64,000 nucleotides of DNA from Corynebacterium minutissimum (lineage in GTDB: Bacteria > Actinomycetota > Actinomycetes > Mycobacteriales > Mycobacteriaceae), in contig NZ_LAYQ01000023.1 in assembly GCF_000988205.1 (NCBI RefSeq), positions 80,225 through 144,224 on the forward strand, written 5' to 3'. Positions within the stretch are counted from its first letter, which is position 1. Every line of letters begins with the position of its first letter. A model generated the notes under the pieces. The model was not told the origin of the DNA, ran no database searches, and was given only the letters and a program-made list of their open reading frames with translations. A program made the position numbers and the translations under genes. Positions 57,382 through 64,000 of the stretch are shown here, piece after piece.

Positions 57382-57413
57382 GCCACACGCCTTCCCGCTA
57401 GGGAGCGTGTGGC
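57382..57413 (+). other. Stable intercistronic hairpin between musE and musF
   Basis: GCCACACGC (57382-57390) / GCGTGTGGC (57405-57413), plus an inner TCCC/GGGA and the loop GCTA. There is no T run after it, so it is more like an mRNA-stabilising hairpin that raises binding-protein levels over permease levels, as known between malE and malF in enterobacteria. Confidence 0.65.
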
Positions 57414-57440
57414 ACCACTTGAAATTAAGGTTTCACCACC

Positions 57441-58286
57441 ATGCAAGCAACGCTGAAGAAGTACTTCCCAGTCTTTGTCTTGCCCACCCTTCTGGCATTC
57501 ATGATTGCCTTCTTGGTGCCGTTCATCGTGGGATTCTTCCTCTCTTTTACGAAGTTCACCACCATCACCAACGCCAAGTGGGTTGGCATCGACAACTACG
57601 CCAAAGCTTTCTCCCAACGCGAAGGTTTTATCTCGGCCTTCGGTTTCACCGTCCTCGTGGTCATCGTTTCTGTGATCACCGTCAACGTCTTCGCCTTCCT
57701 CTTGGCGTGGATGCTGACCCGCAAACTCCGCGGAACCAACTTTTTCCGCACGGTCTTCTTTATGCCGAACCTCATCGGCGGTATCGTGCTGGGTTATACC
57801 TGGCAAACCATGATCAACGCCGTGCTTTCGCACTATGCCACGACCATCAGTGCGGACTGGAAGTTCGGTTACGCCGGCCTCATCATGCTGCTTAACTGGC
57901 AGCTCATCGGCTACATGATGATTATTTACATTGCCGGCTTACAGAATGTCCCACCGGAGCTCATAGAGGCAGCCGAGCTCGACGGCGTCAACAAGTGGGA
58001 GATGCTTCGCCATGTCACCATCCCGATGGTCATGCCGTCCATCACTATCTGCCTCTTCCTGACTTTGTCGAACTCGTTCAAGCTCTTCGACCAGAACCTT
58101 GCGCTCACCAACGGCGCGCCCGGCGGACAAACTGAGATGGTTGCGCTCAACATCGTTAACACGCTGTTCAACCGTATGAACGTCGAGGGCGTGGGGCAGG
58201 CCAAGGCCGTCATCTTCGTCGTCGTCGTGGTCGTCATCGCGTACTTCCAGCTGCGCGCGACCCGTTCCAAGGAAATCGAGGCATAA
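57441..58286 (+). CDS. musF: Maltose ABC transporter permease MusF
   Basis: 281 residues, six membrane helices, MalF-type binding-protein-dependent permease. The EAA loop is EAAELDGVNKWEMLRHVTIPMVMPS, which contacts the ATPase. Other conserved parts: FFRTVFFMPNLIGGIVLGYTW and NSFKLFDQNLALTNGAPGG. AAGG lies about 13 bases before the ATG. It is followed after three bases by musG, so the two are coupled. No frame damage is seen. Confidence 0.92.
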   Translation: MQATLKKYFPVFVLPTLLAFMIAFLVPFIVGFFLSFTKFTTITNAKWVGIDNYAKAFSQREGFISAFGFTVLVVIVSVITVNVFAFLLAWMLTRKLRGTNFFRTVFFMPNLIGGIVLGYTWQTMINAVLSHYATTISADWKFGYAGLIMLLNWQLIGYMMIIYIAGLQNVPPELIEAAELDGVNKWEMLRHVTIPMVMPSITICLFLTLSNSFKLFDQNLALTNGAPGGQTEMVALNIVNTLFNRMNVEGVGQAKAVIFVVVVVVIAYFQLRATRSKEIEA

Positions 58287-58289
58287 GTC

Positions 58290-59204
58290 ATGACTACCAG
58301 CACTTCAGCGCAGGCCGTCCCGGCCTCGAAGAAGAAGGATCACCAGCTTCCCTCGGACAATAAGACCCGGATGTCTGGCGGCGCCAAGTTCGTGGTCTAC
58401 GCCATCTTGGTGTTCTTCACCATCGTCTTCCTTGGGCCGATCCTCTTCATCTTCATTAACTCCTTTAAGTCCAAGTTCGCTATCTCCTCCGATCCTTTCG
58501 CTCTTCCCATCGGTGAAACCTGGGTCGGCTTCGAGAACTTCATGGTGGGCTTGACCAAGCAGGGCTTCTTGGAAGCCACCCTGTGGTCTTTCGTCATCAC
58601 GATTCTGTCCGTCATCGTCATCGTGTTCTTCTCCGCGATGACCGCCTACTACATCACGCGCGTCAAGACGTGGTGGACAAACCTTCTGTACTACCTCTTC
58701 GTGGTGTCCATGATTATCCCGTTCCAGATGGTCATGTTCCCGACGGTCAAGATTGCAGACATGCTCCACCTCAACAACCCGATCGGCATCGTGGTGCTCT
58801 ACCTCGGATTCGGTTCTGGTCTGTCGGTGTTTATGTTTGCGGGCTTCGTCAAGTCGATCCCCTTGGATGTCGAGGAAGCCGCGATGATCGACGGCTGCGG
58901 TCCGCTACAAAACTACTTCCGCGTCGTCTGGCCCATGCTCAAGCCGACGGCCATTACCGTGGCCATTCTCAACGCCATGTGGGTGTGGAACGACTACCTG
59001 CTGCCGTACTTGGTCATTGGTCTGTCGACTCGGTACAAGACCATCCCGGTGGTCATCCAGTCCTTCGTCGGCTCCAACGGTAACCGCGATATGGGTGCCA
59101 TGATGGCCATGCTGGTCCTCGCCATCATCCCCATCGTCATCTTCTACTTCTCCACGCAGAAGCACATCATCGAAGGTGTGGCGGCCGGTGCCGTGAAGGG
59201 CTAA
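58290..59204 (+). CDS. musG: Maltose ABC transporter permease MusG
   Basis: 304 residues, MalG-type permease with six membrane helices after a polar N-terminal 30 residues (SKKKDHQLPSDNKTRMSGG). EAA loop: EEAAMIDGCGPLQNYFRVVWPMLKPT. FFSAMTAYYITRVKTWW and WNDYLLPYLVIG are family-typical. Start ATG 58290, three bases after musF. Partner of MusF in the membrane. musI follows after 24 bp. Confidence 0.92.
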   Translation: MTTSTSAQAVPASKKKDHQLPSDNKTRMSGGAKFVVYAILVFFTIVFLGPILFIFINSFKSKFAISSDPFALPIGETWVGFENFMVGLTKQGFLEATLWSFVITILSVIVIVFFSAMTAYYITRVKTWWTNLLYYLFVVSMIIPFQMVMFPTVKIADMLHLNNPIGIVVLYLGFGSGLSVFMFAGFVKSIPLDVEEAAMIDGCGPLQNYFRVVWPMLKPTAITVAILNAMWVWNDYLLPYLVIGLSTRYKTIPVVIQSFVGSNGNRDMGAMMAMLVLAIIPIVIFYFSTQKHIIEGVAAGAVKG

Positions 59205-59228
59205 TCAAGTGCGATAGGTTAAAGAACC

Positions 59229-59870
59229 ATGAATCGCTTGCTCGGCCCCGAATCGAAGTTCTACGCCGCCCTGGGCCTTTTCGCTGACCTAGTCATCGTC
59301 AACGTTCTCCTCGTTATCACGTGCTTTCCCGTGGTGACTGGGGGAATGTCTCTGCGCACCGCCCACGCGGTGACCGGACAGATGGTCCGCGAAGAAGGTT
59401 CACGCCGCGGCGCGGCCTTCGTTCGGGGCCTTTTGACCCGCCCCGGAACAAATACCGCCTGGTGGCTTATCTGCCTGGCACTGGGCGCCTTAGCTGCCTA
59501 TGAATTCGCCATCATCGCGAAGGCCGGTTTCGGGACAATGGGCGTCGTTCTGCGTGCCGCGCTGGTTTCTGGGCTCCTCGTGCTGGGCTGCATCAGCGTG
59601 TGGTTCTTCCACCTCGATGCCCCGGGGCTGAGCTTTAGTCAACGGTGCACGGCCGCCATGACGAAGGCGGTAGCGCACCTACCGCGTACTCTAGTGGCGG
59701 TATCCCCGGCGGCACTCTTGGTGCTGTTCCCGCTCTTTTTCCCGGCGCAGTGGGGAGGCTATGCGTTCTTCCTCGCGGTATTGGGCCCGGCCCTAGCGGT
59801 CTATCTTGCCGAGCTGGTTCTCCAGTGGCCGGAACTTAATTCAGCGCCGCACGAAGGCGCCAGTGCTTAG
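59229..59870 (+). CDS. musI: MusI-like membrane protein of the maltose transporter
   Basis: 213 residues with about five to six membrane helices (ALGLFADLVIVNVLLVITCFPVV near the N-terminus; the middle has WWLICLALGALAAYEFAII; the last pair has LLVLFPLFFPAQWGGYAFF). It resembles DUF624 proteins. In C. glutamicum the Mus system needs an extra integral membrane protein, MusI, of unknown function and similar size; the position at the end of the operon and the size match. The N-terminal NRLLGPESKFYAALG is typical of this family. Ends before a terminator shared with rbpA. Confidence 0.8.
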   Translation: MNRLLGPESKFYAALGLFADLVIVNVLLVITCFPVVTGGMSLRTAHAVTGQMVREEGSRRGAAFVRGLLTRPGTNTAWWLICLALGALAAYEFAIIAKAGFGTMGVVLRAALVSGLLVLGCISVWFFHLDAPGLSFSQRCTAAMTKAVAHLPRTLVAVSPAALLVLFPLFFPAQWGGYAFFLAVLGPALAVYLAELVLQWPELNSAPHEGASA

Positions 59871-59906
59871 CGCGACGTTCGCCTTTAGGGCCCAAAACGA
59901 CAAATA

Positions 59907-59941
59907 GGGTAGTGGCTTCCACTTCCGTGGAGCTACTACCC
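59907..59941. terminator. Terminator between musI and rbpA
   Basis: GGGTAGT (59907-59913) pairs with ACTACCC (59935-59941), continuing with CCAC/GTGG around the loop TTCC. It lies between the convergent genes. Confidence 0.75.
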
Positions 59942-59973
59942 CTTGACCGAAAGACCGGCACGCGGCAGGCTTT

Positions 59974-60357
59974 TTAGCCTTCGTTTTCTTCCTGTTCCTT
60001 CTGCTCCTTGAGCAGGCGGGCTGCCGCACGACGACGCGAACGCAGGCTTTCGATGCGCTCAGTCAGTAGTTCATCCAACTCCTCAATGGAGCGGCGCTCG
60101 CGCAGCATATCCCAGTGGGTCCGCGGCGGCTTCACCGGCTTGGACTCAACGCCCTCGCCCTCAACAAGGGTGCCGAGCTTACCGTTCTTGCACATCCACT
60201 CCTCGGGGATTTCCGCGTCATCGGCGAAGGGCACCTCGTAGATGTCGCCGTCCTCGGTGCGGTATTTCACCATCTGGCGCGGGGCCAAGTCGTGGTCGCG
60301 GTCGGTTTCGTAGCTCACTGCGCCCATGCGGCTGCCACGGAGTACGCGATCTGCCAT
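59974..60357 (-). CDS. rbpA: RNA polymerase-binding protein RbpA
   Basis: 127 residues. Actinobacterial transcription activator that binds group 1 and 2 sigma factors and promoter DNA. N-terminal tail MADRVLRGSRMGAVSYETDRD, core with the zinc-like or beta fold DLAPRQMVKYRTEDGDIYEVPFADDAEIPEEWMC, basic linker and the C-terminal sigma-interacting domain THWDMLRERRSIEELDELLTERI. A final Lys/Glu tail (KEQKEQEENEG) is extra. Promoter region holds a SigH-type box and TATAAT. In M. tuberculosis rbpA is next to ppm1; here the mus locus intervenes. Confidence 0.97.
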   Translation of the reverse strand: MADRVLRGSRMGAVSYETDRDHDLAPRQMVKYRTEDGDIYEVPFADDAEIPEEWMCKNGKLGTLVEGEGVESKPVKPPRTHWDMLRERRSIEELDELLTERIESLRSRRRAAARLLKEQKEQEENEG

Positions 60358-60425
60358 GCAACATCATCCTTTTCAAGCGTTGAGGGAAGGGATCAGGGTC
60401 GACCTATATCACCCAAAGTTCTATC

Positions 60426-60457
60426 ATTATAACGAATGGCCCACGGCCTTTGTTCCC
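60426..60457 (-). promoter_or_regulatory. rbpA promoter with overlapping SigH- and SigA-type boxes
   Basis: Minus strand: GGGAAC (60452-60457), 17-bp spacer, CGTTAT (60429-60434), which fits the SigH consensus of C. glutamicum (GGAA..., GTT). A perfect SigA -10 box, TATAAT (60426-60431), overlaps it. Streptomyces rbpA is likewise under the related SigR. This suggests stress-induced plus basal expression, about 70 nt before the start. Confidence 0.75.
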
Positions 60458-60488
60458 ACCCTCGGGTTAATGGGCTAAGGTGAGTGAG

Positions 60489-60848
60489 GTGATTGGTACA
60501 CAGGATCCGCAGCCCGGCAAGCCCTCGAGGCACCGGACGGCAACCTGCCAGTGGTGCGGCAAAGAGATCGCACAAGGCGGGCGGGGAAGGCCACGCAAGT
60601 TCTGTTCGCCCTCGTGCAAGCAACGAGCATACGAGCAGCGCCACAACGTGGTCGGGACATCCATTCCCGTGGACGCTGTCATCCTAACTCCAGACAAGGC
60701 GGACCGTCTCCGCGACGGTCTCTTTGAGCTCCGGTGCTGTGCCGAGGACGTGGCCACGGCGGCGTCGGAAAGCGCCAGTGCTGAAGAGATGGAACAGCTG
60801 TGTGCCGAACTGGTCGCACTAGCTCGTAAGCTTGAGGAATTGAGATAG
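60489..60848 (+). CDS. Small zinc-finger protein
   Basis: 119 residues. An N-terminal treble-clef-like finger CQWCGKEIAQGGRGRPRKFCSPSCKQRAYEQR supplies four cysteines. The rest is helical and acidic (AEDVATAASESASAEEMEQLCAEL). Similar finger proteins are common in actinobacteria; function unknown, nucleic-acid binding possible. TAAGGT (60476-60481) lies seven bases before the GTG at 60489, favouring it over the GTG at 60480; leaderless. Divergent from rbpA. Confidence 0.78.
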   Translation: MIGTQDPQPGKPSRHRTATCQWCGKEIAQGGRGRPRKFCSPSCKQRAYEQRHNVVGTSIPVDAVILTPDKADRLRDGLFELRCCAEDVATAASESASAEEMEQLCAELVALARKLEELR

Positions 60849-60851
60849 TAC

Positions 60852-61550
60852 ATGAAATCCGTATTAGGTAACCGCAAACTGGTTGTCAGTATCTTCGTGG
60901 TTCTGATTCTGGCCTCGTCGGCACTGGCCCTGGGACCGTTGGCGTTTTCGGTGATCATGGGCCGCGGTGTGAAGACCGAGCCGATCAACGCGGATAAGGT
61001 CCATGCCGCAACGACAGATGTTGATGGCGAATGGCACGTGGTGCAAGGTTCGGCCTATAACTACACCTCAGCCGGGTTTACCATCGACGAAATCCTGCCG
61101 GCGGATAAGCGCACGACGTCTGGCTCCACCAAGCATGTCACCGGCCAGGCAACCATCAAGGACGGGGTCGTTGAGGAAGCCAGCATCACCGTGGACATGG
61201 CGAGCCTGACCACGGACAAGAAGGTGCGCGATCAGAACATGAAGTCGAAGCTTTTTGAGGTGACGAAGTACCCAGAGTCGACCTTCACGTTGACCGAGCC
61301 AGCAGATGTCTCCGCCGTGCCTGACGACGGCTCACTGGTCACCGTCCCACTGACTGGTGACCTGACCATCCACGGCGAGACCAAGAACGTGACGCAGGAC
61401 TTCCAGGTGGTCCGCGATGGTGACACCATTATCTTGGGCGGCGATATTCCGATAAATCGCCTCGATTTCGGCGTCGAAGCCCCGGAAATGATCGCGGCAA
61501 AGATCTCCGAGGTCGGCGACGTTAACGTTCGCGTTACCCTCGAGAAGTAG
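60852..61550 (+). CDS. YceI family protein, membrane-anchored
   Basis: 232 residues. One N-terminal membrane helix (about 9-33) anchors an extracytoplasmic lipocalin-like YceI domain (residues 55-230): DGEWHVVQGSAYNYTSAGFTI, FEVTKYPESTFTLTE, LTGDLTIHGETKNVTQDFQV and LDFGVEAPEMIAAKISEVGDV. YceI proteins bind polyprenoid lipids or other hydrophobic molecules. Starts three bases after the zinc-finger gene, so co-transcribed. No lipobox Cys is present. Confidence 0.92.
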   Translation: MKSVLGNRKLVVSIFVVLILASSALALGPLAFSVIMGRGVKTEPINADKVHAATTDVDGEWHVVQGSAYNYTSAGFTIDEILPADKRTTSGSTKHVTGQATIKDGVVEEASITVDMASLTTDKKVRDQNMKSKLFEVTKYPESTFTLTEPADVSAVPDDGSLVTVPLTGDLTIHGETKNVTQDFQVVRDGDTIILGGDIPINRLDFGVEAPEMIAAKISEVGDVNVRVTLEK

Positions 61551-61565
61551 CGCGCACGGTTAGTC

Positions 61566-61730
61566 ATGAATTATCGGCATCTTATTCCTGTCCTGTGGGT
61601 GCGTCTCGTAGTGCTCGCAGGATTCGGCATTTTCATCTGGTTTCAGGGGACGAAACTTCTGGCAGCGTTTTCTGTAGTGCTTGTAGCTCTCACCGTCGTG
61701 CAGCTGGTGATGGCTTACCAACGGCGCTAA
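61566..61730 (+). CDS. Small two-helix membrane protein (54 residues)
   Basis: ATG 61566 to TAA 61728-61730 encodes 54 residues with two hydrophobic segments: LIPVLWVRLVVLAGFGIFIWF and LLAAFSVVLVALTVVQLVMAY, and basic ends (MNYRH; YQRR). It starts 15 bp after the YceI stop on the same strand, so it is probably the third gene of this operon. Family not recognised; no ribosome site clearer than GGTTAG is visible. Coding status rests on the hydrophobic pattern and position. Confidence 0.6.
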   Translation: MNYRHLIPVLWVRLVVLAGFGIFIWFQGTKLLAAFSVVLVALTVVQLVMAYQRR

Positions 61731-62362
61731 AACAGCTTTCCGATGAGCTCCCTAAAAGCAACACAATTACGTAACAGTGACTATATAGTGCCTTAAAAGG
61801 GGTTGCTCCAAAGGCGGCTGGGGAGATGCGGATCAGCCAGATCTAAAGGTGCCATCACAAATATCCCACCCGCACGCATAGCGACCCTCAGACAACGCAT
61901 GGCACACAGGAAAGCGCCCGGAAGGCGGCAAACCAAGAAGTCGCCAAATAAGCTGAAGGCTCGAACTTTCGGAACGGCGATGCGGACGGGACAGGCAACT
62001 CGGAGCAAAGCATCAAGGCCCATCGAGTACGCGCAACGCACGCGTGACTCCGCCGGCACCCATGACTCAGCGAGGGCACACCGTCAAGGCCTGAGTACGG
62101 ATCCATGCGAACCTAGAGATAGGAGATGTGAAATCACGCCTTCCCGCCGCAATAATTTTGTCCGATAATGTACATTATGTCAGATTGTATTTGCGCACCC
62201 TCCCCGCCCAATAGTCACGGCCACAGCACCACAACATGTTAACCCCTTCCTAGTTCTCGCGAATTTATCATGTGGTGAGAGTTGGATTTCAACCTATGGG
62301 ACGGTAATGTTTCCCGCACAACCAATCAATCTATTGAAATCATCAAGGAGGGCGCTTCCCAC
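61731..62362. other. Intergenic region upstream of the MHS transporter
   Basis: 632 bp with only short, overlapping, basic-residue-rich frames that look non-coding. Visible sites: the palindrome ACTATATAGT (61780-61789), ATAATGTACATTAT (62165-62178) and AACATGTT (62235-62242). The last 200 bp are AT-rich and probably hold the transporter promoter. I see no gene here. Confidence 0.6.
62165..62178. promoter_or_regulatory. Perfect 14-bp palindrome, possible operator
   Basis: ATAATGTACATTAT, AT-rich and exactly symmetric, about 185 bp before the transporter start. Typical of a dimeric repressor or activator site; the protein is unknown. Confidence 0.45.
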
Positions 62363-63730
62363 ATGACCGCAGTCAAAACCAAGCCGCCGACACCGGGCGC
62401 AACCCCAAAACTCACAAAACGTGACCGCGTGCGTGTGGCCGTGGCATCGACTATTGGCACGACCATTGAGTTCTACGACTTCTATATTTATGCCACGGCA
62501 GCCGTAGCCGTCTTTCCTTTCCTCTTCTTCCCGAAGACCGAGGACCCCACCGTTGCCCTGCTCCAGTCCTTTGCCACCTTCGGCCTGGCCTTCATTGCCC
62601 GGCCACTGGGCTCAGTGCTCTTTGGACACTTCGGCGATCGCATCGGCCGCAAGGCCACCCTCGTGGGTGCACTCCTGACGATGGGCATTGCTACCTTCAT
62701 CATCGGCGTCCTCCCCACGTACCAGACCGCGGGCATCATCGCGCCTGCCCTGTTGGCCCTGATGCGCTTCTGCCAGGGTTTGGGCTTGGGCGGCGAATGG
62801 TCCGGTGCAGCTTTGCTGGCTTCCGAGACCGCCGAGGAAGGCAAGCGCGCTTCCGCCGCCATGTGGCCGCAGTTCGGCGCACCTTTCGGGTTCTTGCTCG
62901 CCAATGGCTTCTTCCTGACCCTGGTTGCCACCATGGATTACTCCCGCGGCGACACGACCGGCACCTTCATGGAATGGGGCTGGCGCTTGCCCTTCCTCGC
63001 CTCCGCTGTCATGGTCCTCATTGGCCTCTACGTCCGCCTGCGCTTGGAGGAAACCCCTGTCTTCCAGCAGGCAGTAGACGAAGGCAAGAAGGTCAAGACC
63101 CCCATGGTGGAGGCTTTCCGCACTGCCTGGAAGCCGATGATCATCGGTACCTTCGTCATGGTCTCCTGCTACACGCTGTTCTACCTAGTCACCACCTGGA
63201 TTCTCTCCTACGGTATCGGCGATAAATCCCAGGGGCTGGGTTTGGGAATCCCCTACCTGGAATTCCTGGAGATCCAGCTGATCTCCATCTTCATGTTCAT
63301 CATCGGCATTCCCGTATCTTCCATGCTGTCGGATAGGTATGGCCGCAAGCCGATCCTGGTCGTGACCTCACTCATCATGATTGCCTTCGGTTTCAGCTTC
63401 CCCTTCTTCCTCGGCATCGAACACGCTGACCGCAACTCGGTCCTCGGCTTCTTGCTCGTCGGCATGTTCATCATGGGCCTCATCTTCGGCCCCATGTCGG
63501 CTGTCTTGCCGGAGCTCTTCCCCACTAACGTCCGCTACACCGGTTCCGGCATCGCGTACAACGTCTCCTCTATCCTGGGTGCCGCCGTGGCACCGTTCAT
63601 CGCTACGTGGCTGGTCAGCGCCTTTAACGTGAGCTACGTGGGCTATTACCTCATCATCGTCTGCTTCATCTCCCTCATCGCTATCCTCATGATGCAGGAG
63701 CTGAAGGACCAGGACCTTTCCCAGGTTTAG
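62363..63730 (+). CDS. MHS-family (MFS) metabolite:proton symporter
   Basis: 455 residues, twelve membrane helices, metabolite:H+ symporter subfamily (ProP, ShiA, KgtP relatives). Seen: STIGTTIEFYDFYIYATAAV, the loop motif GHFGDRIGRKATLVG, RFCQGLGLGGEWSGAALLASE, the second half-motif LSDRYGRKPILVV, and LPELFPTNVRYTGSGIAYN. Substrate (osmolyte, shikimate, dicarboxylate) cannot be told from sequence. ATG 62363 with AAGGAGG upstream; in-frame codons from 62282 are leader. Alone, with a long, palindrome-bearing upstream region. Confidence 0.9.
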   Translation: MTAVKTKPPTPGATPKLTKRDRVRVAVASTIGTTIEFYDFYIYATAAVAVFPFLFFPKTEDPTVALLQSFATFGLAFIARPLGSVLFGHFGDRIGRKATLVGALLTMGIATFIIGVLPTYQTAGIIAPALLALMRFCQGLGLGGEWSGAALLASETAEEGKRASAAMWPQFGAPFGFLLANGFFLTLVATMDYSRGDTTGTFMEWGWRLPFLASAVMVLIGLYVRLRLEETPVFQQAVDEGKKVKTPMVEAFRTAWKPMIIGTFVMVSCYTLFYLVTTWILSYGIGDKSQGLGLGIPYLEFLEIQLISIFMFIIGIPVSSMLSDRYGRKPILVVTSLIMIAFGFSFPFFLGIEHADRNSVLGFLLVGMFIMGLIFGPMSAVLPELFPTNVRYTGSGIAYNVSSILGAAVAPFIATWLVSAFNVSYVGYYLIIVCFISLIAILMMQELKDQDLSQV

Positions 63731-64000
63731 GTTTTCAGACACAAGCATCTCCCCGCCCCATTACGTTGTTAGCAGTTCCACCCCAGGGCACCGAAGATTC
63801 ATAGGCCGTCCACCCGATTGGGCGGGTTATGTTTACTTCCGTTCCCTCCATTCGCAAGAACAGTGGAACTAGTCGCTGGCTTCGGTATGGCTTATTCCTG
63901 TCCCTGTCTGAAAATGATCCGGGGGGTGATGTCGCCGAAGACAGTGACATACTCAAACTGCTAATAGGAACCTGAACCCAGCCCAGGTGGTATGAGGTCT
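63731..64000. other. No gene seen to the window edge
   Basis: 270 bp. A short stem CCACCC-GATT-GGGCGG near 63818-63834 followed by TTATGTTTAC could terminate the transporter transcript. Remaining short frames on both strands lack coding character. Confidence 0.5.

Noticed and set aside
61803..62168. 121-codon basic frame before the MHS transporter
   Set aside because: Low-information Arg/Ser/Thr composition and an overlapping frame on the other strand; probably regulatory DNA.

Overview
The window is chromosomal DNA of a Corynebacterium species (mycolic-acid actinobacterium, roughly 55-60 % GC). Evidence for this is the mycothiol gene mshC, the Pup-ligase/ARC cluster without a proteasome core, a Pup ending in Gly-Gly-Glu, separate lnt and ppm genes, a MusEFGKI-type maltose transporter, and the order acnR-acnA-Rv1476 homologue-NlpC/P60 hydrolase-hemH. 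I see no rRNA, CRISPR array, prophage or insertion sequence. One tRNA, tRNA-Leu(GAG), is present.

Layout. 0-7 kb: a MerR regulator cut by the left edge, an LpqH-like lipoprotein, a UPF0210/ACT pair, an NAD(P)-binding protein, three tandem paralogous membrane proteins of unknown function and the regulator acnR. 7-15 kb: aconitase with an AcnR operator, a small membrane protein, a 1.4-kb stretch with no convincing gene, a RipA-like peptidoglycan hydrolase and ferrochelatase. 15-26 kb: DUF3097, TVP38 and DedA membrane proteins, tRNA-Leu, a PEBP protein, pyrD, a beta-propeller lipoprotein, uppP, mshC and a HAD phosphatase. 26-35 kb: hisE-hisG, aspA with a dicarboxylate transporter, fhs, a RecB-like nuclease, an M18 aminopeptidase and trmI. 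35-47 kb: arc-dop-pup-pafA-pafB-pafC-tatA-tatC and helY. 47-53 kb: a trypsin-like protease, pepQ, an SDR, a truncated cobG, fxsA, lnt and ppm. 53-60 kb: the maltose locus musK-DUF4032-musE-musF-musG-musI, lying between ppm and rbpA. 60-64 kb: rbpA, a zinc-finger protein, YceI, a 54-residue membrane protein and an MHS-family transporter.

Three window-wide patterns stand out. (1) Six genes (a paralogue at 5.5 kb, acnA, fhs, apeB, pafC, helY) are each broken by one missing G/C base. Restoring one base gives a full-length product every time, and in four cases the restored sequence can be GGCC. This looks more like a systematic base-calling error than six real mutations, and it creates a false apeB-trmI fusion. 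(2) About twenty genes have a TAnnnT -10 box only 6-8 nt before the start codon, so they are predicted to be transcribed as leaderless mRNAs; this also fixes many starts. (3) Several intergenic stretches carry paired or overlapping hairpins, notably before aspA, before musE and between musE and musF.

Functional links: the pup cluster tags proteins and unfolds or depupylates them without a proteasome; tatA/tatC and lnt/ppm serve export and lipoprotein/lipoglycan assembly; aspA with its transporter forms an aspartate/fumarate/succinate module; mus imports maltose, with a GlxR-type site ahead of musK.
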